Part shown: in pieces, positions 16,084 through 23,469 of the stretch
Layout: each line of letters opens with the position of its first letter
Position numbering within the stretch: the stretch's first letter is position 1
Source of the DNA: Chthoniobacterales bacterium
Lineage (GTDB): Bacteria > Verrucomicrobiota > Verrucomicrobiia > Chthoniobacterales > UBA10450
DNA: 57,627 bases
Reading direction: 5' to 3'
NCBI GenBank assembly: GCA_035274845.1
Contig: DATENU010000014.1
Coordinates: 1-57,627, forward strand
Translations under genes and position numbers: made by a program
Notes under the pieces: generated by a model
The model's database searches: none
Told to the model about the DNA's origin: nothing
The model's input: the letters and a program-made list of their open reading frames with translations, nothing else

Positions 16084-17367
16084 ATGAAAGGCGACCAGGT
16101 AGGACCCGAGGCGGAAATGAGCTTTGATCCGATCGTCGGTCTCGGAGATTTCGTGGCCGGGGAGCGTGACGATCCGTTGGCTCCGCCGGAGGGATTTACG
16201 GAGTGGCGCCACAACGGGGCCGTTTTTGCGGGAAGCCTCTACGAACCGGAGCTGCTCGGGTCCGCCGATGTCCGCACCCGGATCGAATACGACGGCCAAT
16301 CGCGGCCGGTCGTCAATCTCTGTTCCTATAATTATCTCGGCCTGGCGAATCATCCGGAAGTAATCGCGGCCGCTCACGCGGCCCTCTCGAAGTACGGAAT
16401 CGGCGCCTGCGGTTCCCCCACGCTTTCGGGCATGACCGACCTTCATCGCCAGCTCGAGCAGAAGATGGCCGAGTTTCTCGGACGCGAGGACGCCATGCTT
16501 TTCAACAGCGGCTTTGGCGGCGCGCTCGGAACGCTCTCCGGATTACTGCGCAAGAACGACGTGGCGGTTTTGGATAACAGATCCCATCTCAGCCTCCGCG
16601 ATGGCGCCGTGCTTTCGCGTTGCCGGCTCGATCGTTTTGAGCATAACGATCCCGATTCTCTCGAGATCGCCTTAAGCCGGCGAAAAGGGAAACGCGCCCT
16701 CGTGATCGTGGAGGGGATTTATTCCATGGACGGCGACCTGGCGAACCTGGACGAGCTCATTTCCGTAGCCGAACTGCACGATGCCAGCGTGTTGATCGAC
16801 GAAGCGCACTCGATGTTGGGCTGCGGCCACAATGGGCGGGGCGCGGGCGAACTTCTGGGGGTGGAAGACCGCATCCACCTTGTCTATGGCACCTTTTCCA
16901 AGGCGTTCGGAGCGGTGGGCGGTTTTGTCGCCGGCCCGAAGGAGACGCTCGATTACCTTCGCCTCTATGCGCATTCCTATGTTTATTCCTGCGCGCTGCC
17001 GCCGGTCGTGATCGGGGCAATCCTGAAAGCGCTCGAAATCGCCACTCGCGATCCGCAGTTGCGGACCCGTCTCTGGGAAAATGCCGAATATTTCCGGACC
17101 GAAGTCAACGCGCTCGGGATCGACACTGGAGCGTCCACGACTTATATCATGCCGCTGATCGTCGGCGATCGTGAGCGAATGTACCGGATCGGCCACGAGC
17201 TGCGCCGAAACGGATTGTTCGTGGCCCCCGTAGATTATCCGGCCGTGCCGGACGACCGGATTTGTTTCCGCGCCTGCGTGACCGCGAATCATACCCGGGC
17301 GGATTTGGACGAAGCGCTGAATATTCTCTCCGACGCTTTTGCTCCAGCCGCGATGCAACACGCGTAG
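16084..17367 (+). CDS. Serine palmitoyltransferase-like alpha-oxoamine synthase
   Basis: A 427-residue PLP enzyme of the AONS/KBL/SPT family. Seen are CSYNYLGLANHP, GSPTLSGMTDLHRQLE, LDNRSHLSLRDGA (cofactor-stacking His), LIDEAHSMLGCGHNGRG and the PLP lysine Lys273 in YGTFSKAFGAVGG. The GTFSK context is that of bacterial serine palmitoyltransferases; BioF and Kbl typically have GTLGKA. The predicted reaction is L-serine plus fatty acyl-thioester to 3-ketodihydrosphingosine. The locus agrees, since phosphatidyltransferase and ceramide-synthase-like genes follow directly. The N-terminus is ~30 residues longer than usual. The alternative is another acyl-amino-acid condensing enzyme, because serine specificity cannot be proven by eye. 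Confidence 0.82.
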   Translation: MKGDQVGPEAEMSFDPIVGLGDFVAGERDDPLAPPEGFTEWRHNGAVFAGSLYEPELLGSADVRTRIEYDGQSRPVVNLCSYNYLGLANHPEVIAAAHAALSKYGIGACGSPTLSGMTDLHRQLEQKMAEFLGREDAMLFNSGFGGALGTLSGLLRKNDVAVLDNRSHLSLRDGAVLSRCRLDRFEHNDPDSLEIALSRRKGKRALVIVEGIYSMDGDLANLDELISVAELHDASVLIDEAHSMLGCGHNGRGAGELLGVEDRIHLVYGTFSKAFGAVGGFVAGPKETLDYLRLYAHSYVYSCALPPVVIGAILKALEIATRDPQLRTRLWENAEYFRTEVNALGIDTGASTTYIMPLIVGDRERMYRIGHELRRNGLFVAPVDYPAVPDDRICFRACVTANHTRADLDEALNILSDAFAPAAMQHA

Positions 17368-17407
17368 CTGGGCGCCGTCGCGATCGCTCGCTATCCGGGC
17401 TCTCAGC

Positions 17408-18343
17408 ATGGCCGTCGAACCGCCGGATCAAGCCGTTCAGGCTGATATCGAAGCGACCTATAAAGCGCGGGAGATCGAGGGATTTCTCGATCTTCATTTC
17501 TACCGCAAGATCGGCTTTGCCCTGGCGCGCCTTTTCGCCCGGATGGGACTGACTCCTAACGGGGTTACTCTCTTGGGGACGGTGGCCGGCGTCGCCGCGG
17601 GACATCTTTATTTCTATCGAGATCTCGCGACCAATGTTCTGGGGATGTTTCTCCACGTGGTCGCGAATACGATGGACAATGCGGATGGCCAGCTCGCGCG
17701 TCTGATCAACCGCCAGAGCCCGAGCGGCCGGGTGGTGGACGGGATCAGCGACAACCTGGTCTTTGGGAGCGTCTACGTGCATCTCTGTCTCCGATTTGTG
17801 GCCGAGGGCGGATCGGCCGGAATTTGGGTAATCGCATTGCTGGCGGCGCTTAGCCATTCGGTGCAAAGTGCGGCCGCGGAATTCTGCCGCGATGCCTACC
17901 TGCGATTTGCCGTGAGGAAATCAGGCTCGTTCGATTTGTCGTCCGATCTGCGCCCGCAATACGAGAGCGTGACCTGGGGCAAACATTTCTGGAAAAAACT
18001 GCTGCTCCGGCTCCACCTCAACTACGTTGTCGAACAAGAGATGATGTGTCCTTGTGTCGTGCGCCTGGAAGAGGCTGCCCGGGGGAGTTTCCCCGGGGAG
18101 GTGCCGCATTCCTTTGGCGTGCGCTACCGGGAGAGGAATTTGAGGATGATCCCCTGGCTCAATCTTTTCCGGACGAATACCCGCATGCTGCTGCTCTTTG
18201 TTCTTTTGTTTCTGGGGAGGCCTGTTTGGTATTTCGCGGCCGAGCTTGTCCCGCTAAATCTTCTCCTCGTTGTTGTCCTCGCCTGGCAGAATGCGATCTG
18301 TCGCCAAATGGAATTGCTGGTCGCCGGCCATGTCCCCGATTGA
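17408..18343 (+). CDS. CDP-alcohol phosphatidyltransferase-family membrane enzyme
   Basis: A 311-residue polytopic protein with the full CDP-alcohol phosphotransferase signature D-G-x2-A-R-x8-G-x3-D-x3-D at residues 93-115, inside TMDNADGQLARL and GRVVDGISDN. The family transfers a phospho-alcohol from a CDP-linked donor to an alcohol acceptor at the cytoplasmic membrane. Inserted between an Spt-like and a ceramide-synthase-like gene, it may attach a headgroup to (dihydro)ceramide or make a phosphatidylinositol-type lipid; this is inference. The ATG at 17408 is chosen because the upstream extension reads only the spt tail region. Its end overlaps the next start by 14 bp. Confidence 0.85.
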   Translation: MAVEPPDQAVQADIEATYKAREIEGFLDLHFYRKIGFALARLFARMGLTPNGVTLLGTVAGVAAGHLYFYRDLATNVLGMFLHVVANTMDNADGQLARLINRQSPSGRVVDGISDNLVFGSVYVHLCLRFVAEGGSAGIWVIALLAALSHSVQSAAAEFCRDAYLRFAVRKSGSFDLSSDLRPQYESVTWGKHFWKKLLLRLHLNYVVEQEMMCPCVVRLEEAARGSFPGEVPHSFGVRYRERNLRMIPWLNLFRTNTRMLLLFVLLFLGRPVWYFAAELVPLNLLLVVVLAWQNAICRQMELLVAGHVPD

Positions 18344-19475
18344 AGTTACCCAGGTAAATTCGCGGAAAGAGCAGGGCGAATTCATCAAGTTCCCCTGGCA
18401 AATTTACGTGAACGATCCGGCGTGGGTGCCTCCGCTCGTGATCGAGCGCAAAGAATTCCTCAGCCGGAAGCATCCCTTTTTCGAGCATGGCGATGCCGCG
18501 CTCTTTCTCGCTCGCTCCGGCGACAAAATCGTCGGGCGCATCATGGCGAGCGACGACCCGAACTACAACACGCTCCAGGAAACGAACACCGGTTGTTTCG
18601 GAATGTTCGAGTCGATTGACGATCAACGAGTGGCGAACGCGTTGTTTGACGCTGCGGCGGGATGGGTTCGCGGCAAAGGCCGCACCGAGATCATGGGACC
18701 GATCGATTATTCGACCAATTATCTTTGCGGCTTGTTGATCGACGGCTTCGAACATCCCCCGACACTCCTCACCGGGCATAATCCTCCCTATTATGCCGCC
18801 CTGATCGAGGGGTGGGGATTTGAGAAAATCATGGATCTCTACGCCTGGTGGTTTTCCGACCCGAAGGAAGCCGCGGCCCGGCTCCGTCGTCTCATGTCAC
18901 GAATGAAAAGCCGGCAGCCGGCCCTGCTTCGCCAGGCGGACATCAAGAACCTGGACGCAGAAGGCCAGCGGATCCGTGCCATCTACAATCAAGCGTGGAG
19001 CAAGAATTGGGGGTTCGTTCCGTTCACGCCCGCGGAAATGGCCTACATGACGAAGGAGTTGAAACCGATTGTCGAACCGGAGCTGACGCTCCTGGCGGAA
19101 GTCGAAGGCGAACCGGTGGGTTTTATTCTGGCCGTGCGCGACATCAATGTTGCGCTGCAAAAAATCAACGGACGTCTCACCTGGTTTGGGCTGCCCATTG
19201 GTTTGGCCAAGCTTCTCTACTACAAGAATCGGATAAAGAAGGGCCGGCTGATCGCGCTGGGCGTCGTCGAAAAATATCGGCGGCACGGGATTGCCGAGGC
19301 CCTGGTTTTGCAGGTCATGGAAGAGGCGATGATTAAGAGGGGAATTACCGGTGAGCTAAGCCTCACCCTCGAGAATAATTTCATGATCAACCGATTTCTG
19401 GAAGCGATTGGCGCGCAAAAATACAAGACCTACCGGATTTATCGGCGCGGCCTAAACGAAACCGGGCGCGTCTGA
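18330..19475 (+). CDS. GNAT-type acyltransferase resembling bacterial ceramide synthase
   Basis: A 381-residue protein of the large family with the pattern FPWQIYVNDPAWVPPL, HPFFEHGDAALFLAR, VGRIMA, CFGMFE, MGPIDYSTNYLCGLLIDGF and GHNPPYYAALIEGWGFEK. A GNAT-like acyl-CoA fold sits in the second half (GRLIALGVVEKYRRHGIAEALV, then NNFMINRFLEAIG). From memory, Caulobacter bCerS (N-acylation of the sphingoid base) belongs to this type, and the neighbouring spt-like gene agrees. The family also occurs without sphingolipid genes, so the substrate is an inference. The ATG at 18330 lies inside the end of the previous gene. Its TGA overlaps the next ATG (TGATG). Confidence 0.75.
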   Translation: MSPIEVTQVNSRKEQGEFIKFPWQIYVNDPAWVPPLVIERKEFLSRKHPFFEHGDAALFLARSGDKIVGRIMASDDPNYNTLQETNTGCFGMFESIDDQRVANALFDAAAGWVRGKGRTEIMGPIDYSTNYLCGLLIDGFEHPPTLLTGHNPPYYAALIEGWGFEKIMDLYAWWFSDPKEAAARLRRLMSRMKSRQPALLRQADIKNLDAEGQRIRAIYNQAWSKNWGFVPFTPAEMAYMTKELKPIVEPELTLLAEVEGEPVGFILAVRDINVALQKINGRLTWFGLPIGLAKLLYYKNRIKKGRLIALGVVEKYRRHGIAEALVLQVMEEAMIKRGITGELSLTLENNFMINRFLEAIGAQKYKTYRIYRRGLNETGRV

Positions 19476-20662
19476 TGGCTGAGATCCATTCGCTCCGCCG
19501 GGTTCTGATTGTGGCCGACGAATCAGCGGATTGGATGGTCGCCGGCTTGCGCCAGCTGGAGCGGCTCGCCCTTTCCATCGACGAATTTGCCCTCGAGAAC
19601 AAGGAGACCGCGCCCGTTCAGGTCTGCATCTTTTGGCGACCCGATCTCGACCAATCCCAGCGCTGGACGCCAAATCATGAGCGGATAACCAGAGTCGCGT
19701 TTACCACGGAGCTCGAGGGCGAATCGTTCGATCTGGTTCTCGGGACGCGGCTCTTTCTTTATCGGAAAGCCATTCGACCCCTGCTGGAAACGCCGCTCCT
19801 CCCTCCTCCCGAAACCCTTTCCTCGGACGACCAGGCAAATGCCTGGAAAATCTGTCAGCGGCTGGTCGAATCGTTGCCGCATTTCCGGGAAGGCGCCTGG
19901 GATTACATCGCGAACGGAGAAGAGATCGACGAGGTCGAGGCGAGATTCCTGCGGAGAAGCGGCAAATCCCAGGACGGTTTGGTGTCTCGATATCTGAATC
20001 GCCCGATTTCCCGGGTGGTGACGCGTCTTCTTCTGCGCTTCCCGACAACTCCCAACGGCTGGACGCTATCGATTGTGGCGCTCCCAATCATGGGATCGCT
20101 CATTCTTCTGAATGGAAGTTACTGGTCATTCGTCTGGGGCCTTATTCTTTATCAGGTCTACAGCATTCTCGATGGCTGCGACGGCGAGATCGCGCGCGCG
20201 AAGTTTTTGGAGAGCGAACGTGGGCGCCAGCTCGACGGCCAATGCGACATCCTCGGCAACATTCTGCTGGTGCTTGGCCTCGGAGCCGGGCTCTCGCGGC
20301 AGATGGCTTTCACAGGTCGTTCCGGGTGGTTCTATCTTCTGGAAGGATTTCTCGCCGCCGCGCTGATCGGTCTGAATGAGTTTTGGCTGGCGAGGAGCAA
20401 GTCCGGGCCAGGCCAGCAATCTTCCGGGTCGTTAGGCGACACGCTTTATCCGCGTCATCGCGAATTGGTGGCGCGCTCGGGCCTGTTGGTTTTTGGGGAG
20501 ACGTTTGTTTCCTGGCTTATTCAACTGACGAAGCGAGATGTGGCCATCCTCTTTTTTGTTTTTCTCGCGGCCATTGGCTTGCCCGCTTTCATTTTGCATC
20601 TTCTGGTGCTGGTGACGGCGTTCACGCTCGCGTTCGCGTTCCGCGCTCGCCATGTTCTGTAG
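19475..20662 (+). CDS. Two-domain CDP-alcohol phosphatidyltransferase (DIPP-synthase-like)
   Basis: A 395-residue protein. Residues 1 to ~160 form a soluble domain I do not recognise, opening with a Rossmann-like strand (RRVLIVADESADW). Residues ~165-395 are a membrane CDP-alcohol phosphotransferase domain with the complete signature at residues 236-258 (DGCDGEIAR, then GRQLDGQCD). The layout recalls the fused inositol-phosphate cytidylyltransferase/di-inositol-phosphate synthase, but here the cytidylyltransferase is the separate convergent gene at 20727. It may transfer phosphoinositol from CDP-inositol to a lipid or polyol acceptor (inference). Its last codons CTG TAG lie within the REP element at 20655. 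Confidence 0.82.
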   Translation: MAEIHSLRRVLIVADESADWMVAGLRQLERLALSIDEFALENKETAPVQVCIFWRPDLDQSQRWTPNHERITRVAFTTELEGESFDLVLGTRLFLYRKAIRPLLETPLLPPPETLSSDDQANAWKICQRLVESLPHFREGAWDYIANGEEIDEVEARFLRRSGKSQDGLVSRYLNRPISRVVTRLLLRFPTTPNGWTLSIVALPIMGSLILLNGSYWSFVWGLILYQVYSILDGCDGEIARAKFLESERGRQLDGQCDILGNILLVLGLGAGLSRQMAFTGRSGWFYLLEGFLAAALIGLNEFWLARSKSGPGQQSSGSLGDTLYPRHRELVARSGLLVFGETFVSWLIQLTKRDVAILFFVFLAAIGLPAFILHLLVLVTAFTLAFAFRARHVL

Positions 20663-20734
20663 CCGCTTCGCTGTGCGAAGCGTTATCGCCTTTCGTGGAC
20701 GCGTTGCGTCGCCCACAGGGCGACGGCTACAGAA
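20655..20734. repeat. Paired REP hairpins (BIME-like) at a convergent gene junction
   Basis: The left unit is TTCTGTAGC followed by an 8-bp stem 20664-20671/20675-20682 with TGT loop. The right unit is the mirror image: stem 20707-20714/20718-20725 with ACA loop, then GCTACAGAA. The feet and loops are the same while the stem sequences differ, yet all pairs are kept. The TAG of each foot serves as the stop codon of the gene running into it (20660-20662 plus, 20727-20729 minus). The same left unit recurs at 42809-42836. Confidence 0.9.
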
Positions 20735-21446
20735 GACGGCTCGCGACCGCCTCGGCACGCGCCAGCATCTCGGGCGTATCGACATCCTGCCACCACGCTG
20801 CGCCGATATCGATCGCAAGCGCGTTTCCCGCCGCCGCCATCAGCCGCACGCCATCCGCCAGGCTGCAATCGTCCTCGTTGAGAGCGTGTCGCAGATAATC
20901 GAAGACCAGCTCCGGACAAACGAAGATGCCCGTGTCGATCGCGTTGTAATCCTCGAGCTGCTTTCCGATCGCCACGATCCGGCTCTGTTCGGTTCGCACC
21001 TTCATCGCGTCGTTCAGGTCGAAGATGGAATCGATCTTCCGGTCGATGGCGAGATTTAGCTTTCCAAGGTCGGCTTCGGCCAGGAGCCGATCGAGAATGG
21101 AGGACTCAAAAAGATGATCTCCCATGGCGAGGAAAAACGGCGCGTCAACTTTTCCGGCCGCCGCCAAAAGGGAAACGCCATTTTGTTTTCGCCAGTTCGG
21201 ATTCGAGATCGGGCTGAACTGCATCTCCGGGGGGATTAATGGCGCCACGGCGGCAGCTAACTCATCGCCGTTAGGGCCGACCACGGCGGACAGTCTCTTC
21301 ACCCCGGCCCTGGCGAATGACTCTATTGCATACGAAATAAGCGGCCGGCCCGCGATCGGGATAAGCGGCTTCGCAATTGTGGTCGCGGAGCCGCGCAAAC
21401 GGGAGCCGGTCCCCGCCATGAGAATGACAGCGTCCGTGATCTTCAA
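20727..21446 (-). CDS. Sugar/inositol-phosphate nucleotidyltransferase (IPCT-like)
   Basis: A 239-residue NTP-transferase-fold protein: LMAGTGSRLRG near the N-terminus, AKPLIPIAGRPLI, QNGVSLLAAAG, FFLAMGDHLFE, a KV-containing segment after DLNDAM, AIDTGIFVCPELVF and WWQDVDTPEMLARAE. The MGDH motif and closing W-x-DVDTP resemble inositol-1-phosphate cytidylyltransferases, which make CDP-inositol from CTP and inositol-1-phosphate. The substrate assignment is inference, supported by a myo-inositol-phosphate synthase at 44516 and CDP-alcohol transferases next door. TTG at 21446 overlaps the SDR stop (TTGA) and is preferred over TTG at 21479. The stop is supplied by the REP element. Confidence 0.8.
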   Translation of the reverse strand: MKITDAVILMAGTGSRLRGSATTIAKPLIPIAGRPLISYAIESFARAGVKRLSAVVGPNGDELAAAVAPLIPPEMQFSPISNPNWRKQNGVSLLAAAGKVDAPFFLAMGDHLFESSILDRLLAEADLGKLNLAIDRKIDSIFDLNDAMKVRTEQSRIVAIGKQLEDYNAIDTGIFVCPELVFDYLRHALNEDDCSLADGVRLMAAAGNALAIDIGAAWWQDVDTPEMLARAEAVASRLL

Positions 21447-22252
21447 TCGCGCAGCCCGTAATATTTCTTCAATCCCCAAACTCGCACGGCCTGGGGAAGA
21501 AAGCGGAAAATGAGCGGAGCGACTGTCGTCTGGAACGCGTCCCCAACCGTGACCCTTCGCGGCGGATTCTTTGCCTCGATCAACTTGCCGATGCTGCGCG
21601 CGACCAATTCCGGCTCCGGCGCAGCTTTCATGTTGCGATCGACGACGCGCCAGGCCTGTTCGACGCGCCCGGTGTAACGCGGATCGCCTCCGTCGGTTTT
21701 CTCGACGGCATCATTGAAGTCAGTCCGGATATCGCCCGGCTGCAAATCGATCACGCGAATGTCCGACCCCGCGAGCTCCAGTTGCAACGACATAGTGAAG
21801 GAAGCCATGGCAGCCTTGGCCGCGTTGTAGGCGCCCATGAAGGGAACCGGAAGGCGCGAAGCAAGCGAGGTGACATTGATGATGCGGCCGCTTCCTTGTT
21901 TGCGCATCGCGGCAAAGGCGAGCCGGCAGATTTCGATGTGGGCGAAGACCAGGATTTGGAATTGAGCCTGCACTTCTTCCGTAGCCAGAAATTCTCCCGG
22001 ACCGAAGTGGCCGCTGCCGGCGTTATTTATCACCACGTCGAAATACCCCGCCTGGTTCCACGCCTTGGCAAAGGCGCCGCCGATCAGGTGTTGGTCGCGC
22101 AGTTCCATCGCGATGGGGTGAAGGCGCGGAATCTGGGGAAGGCGGGTGATGTCGCGAGACGTTCCCCAGACCTCATGCCCCTGGGCGGTCAGCAGTTTCG
22201 CGGTCGCCAGGCCGATCCCAGCGCTCGCTCCAGTGATAAAAACACGTTTCAT
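21443..22252 (-). CDS. Short-chain dehydrogenase/reductase
   Basis: A 269-residue classical SDR. The NAD(P)-binding TGASAGIG is at residues 7-14, NNAG follows, and the catalytic triad is Ser129, Tyr142 and Lys146 (NVTSLASR, then AYNAAK). The C-terminal ~30 residues are hydrophobic and could touch the membrane. Eukaryotic 3-ketodihydrosphingosine reductase is also a classical SDR, so this gene could supply the keto-reduction step after the Spt-like enzyme; that is a context-based guess. Bacterial CerR of Caulobacter is, as I recall, of the epimerase/extended-SDR kind and so differs. It overlaps the NTase start by 4 bp and is divergent from the glycosyltransferase at 22307. Confidence 0.88.
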   Translation of the reverse strand: MKRVFITGASAGIGLATAKLLTAQGHEVWGTSRDITRLPQIPRLHPIAMELRDQHLIGGAFAKAWNQAGYFDVVINNAGSGHFGPGEFLATEEVQAQFQILVFAHIEICRLAFAAMRKQGSGRIINVTSLASRLPVPFMGAYNAAKAAMASFTMSLQLELAGSDIRVIDLQPGDIRTDFNDAVEKTDGGDPRYTGRVEQAWRVVDRNMKAAPEPELVARSIGKLIEAKNPPRRVTVGDAFQTTVAPLIFRFLPQAVRVWGLKKYYGLRD

Positions 22253-22306
22253 GGGGACACCATTGCGAATTGCATCGGAACCATTGTTATTTTAGGGGCA
22301 GGTCCG

Positions 22307-23464
22307 ATGCAAGAACACCTCGCGGTCTCGCGTGAGCCGATCCGGGTTGCCCTCGACGCGCGCTATGTTCGCGAGAAGCCGAGCGGGATTGGGGCGTACG
22401 TGCAGGCTTTGGTGGAACGGTTGCCCGGTCTGGCCCCTGCCGATCATTTTTTCTTTTGGGCGCATCCGCTCGCTCCCCAGCCGCTTTCGCCGGCGACGAA
22501 CACCTCCGCGGTGGTCGTTCGGCCGGGGCCGAACTCGCCCTGGCCGCTTCTTTGGCCGCGGCGCTATGCTTCCTTTGACGGCGTCGATGTTTTCCACGCG
22601 CCCCACAACCTGATGCCCCGAGGGTTGCCGTGCCCGAGCGTGGTGACGATCCACGATGTCATGGCACTCGAAAGGCCCGACCTGCATTTGCAGGGCCCCG
22701 AGCGGGTCGTGAAGAGCGTTTATTATCCGCAGGCCATTTGGCGCGCTCTCAAGCACGCCACCCGTTTGATCGCGCAAAGCAAAGCAACCGCGGATCGCAT
22801 TTGCGCGGTTTGTCCGGAAGCCGCCGCGCGTTTGAGCGTGATTTCGCTGGGACCGGATGCCGATTTGCGTCCTGCAGTCGATCTGAATGCGGCAAAGGCG
22901 CGCGCCGCAAAACTGATCGGAACGGAGTCGCCCTACCTGCTTCTCGTTGGAGCAAACACCGCGAGCAAACGGCACGACCTTGCGATTGCCGCTTTCGCCG
23001 CCGCGGTCCCGCCGCCGTGGCAGCTTGTGCTTGTCCAAAGACGCAAGGGCCGGGGTGCGCTCGTTCGGTTGGCGAATCGCCTCCACGTCGCGGATCGAAT
23101 CGTCTGGCTCGAAACCATCGCGCGCCAGGATTTGATTACTCTGCTGCAAGCCGCCGGCGGCCTGGTTCAACCTTCGGTTTACGAAGGGTTCGGCCTGCCG
23201 GTCTTGGAAGCGATGGCCTGTGCCTGCCCCGTGATCGCGAGCGATATCGCGCCGTTTCGCGAAGTCACGGCAGGCGCTGTCCTTCTTTTTCCGGCGGGTG
23301 ATCTCGACGGCCTTTCGAGGGCGCTGAAAGATTTCGTCAAATCGGCCCGGCTGCGACAGTCGCTGGCAGAACAGGGATTGTCGCGGGCCCGGGATTTTTC
23401 GTGGGATCGGTGCGCACAGGAAACCATGCAGGTTTATCGTGACGCTGCGGCCAAAGGCCACTGA
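22307..23464 (+). CDS. GT4-family glycosyltransferase
   Basis: A 385-residue GT-B glycosyltransferase. The N-terminal domain opens VALDARYVREKPSGIGAYV (acceptor side) and includes VVTIHDVMALERPD. The C-terminal donor domain has LLLVGANTASKRHDLAI and PSVYEGFGLPVLEAMACACP with the family E-x7-E pair. It is expected to add a sugar from a nucleotide donor on the cytoplasmic face. The ATG at 22307 has AGGGG about 10 nt upstream. It is followed at 5 bp by a flippase gene, suggesting joint work on a lipid-linked or surface glycan. The frame stays open upstream only because it overlaps the antisense SDR gene. Confidence 0.92.
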   Translation: MQEHLAVSREPIRVALDARYVREKPSGIGAYVQALVERLPGLAPADHFFFWAHPLAPQPLSPATNTSAVVVRPGPNSPWPLLWPRRYASFDGVDVFHAPHNLMPRGLPCPSVVTIHDVMALERPDLHLQGPERVVKSVYYPQAIWRALKHATRLIAQSKATADRICAVCPEAAARLSVISLGPDADLRPAVDLNAAKARAAKLIGTESPYLLLVGANTASKRHDLAIAAFAAAVPPPWQLVLVQRRKGRGALVRLANRLHVADRIVWLETIARQDLITLLQAAGGLVQPSVYEGFGLPVLEAMACACPVIASDIAPFREVTAGAVLLFPAGDLDGLSRALKDFVKSARLRQSLAEQGLSRARDFSWDRCAQETMQVYRDAAAKGH

Positions 23465-23469
23465 CGAAC

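Noticed and set aside
15803..16087. Possible small gene (94 codons) between tRNA-Glu and the Spt-like gene, perhaps an acyl carrier protein
   Set aside because: No DSL phosphopantetheine motif, no helix pattern of an ACP and no good start; treated as non-coding.
20655..20734. Intrinsic terminator pair
   Set aside because: The hairpins are strong but no T tracts follow; the exact foot and loop design repeated at 42809 fits a REP pair better, though it may still stop transcription.
22292..23461. 389-codon minus-strand frame opposite the GT4 glycosyltransferase
   Set aside because: Arg/His/Gly-rich composition without a family pattern; the plus-strand gene has clear GT4 motifs.
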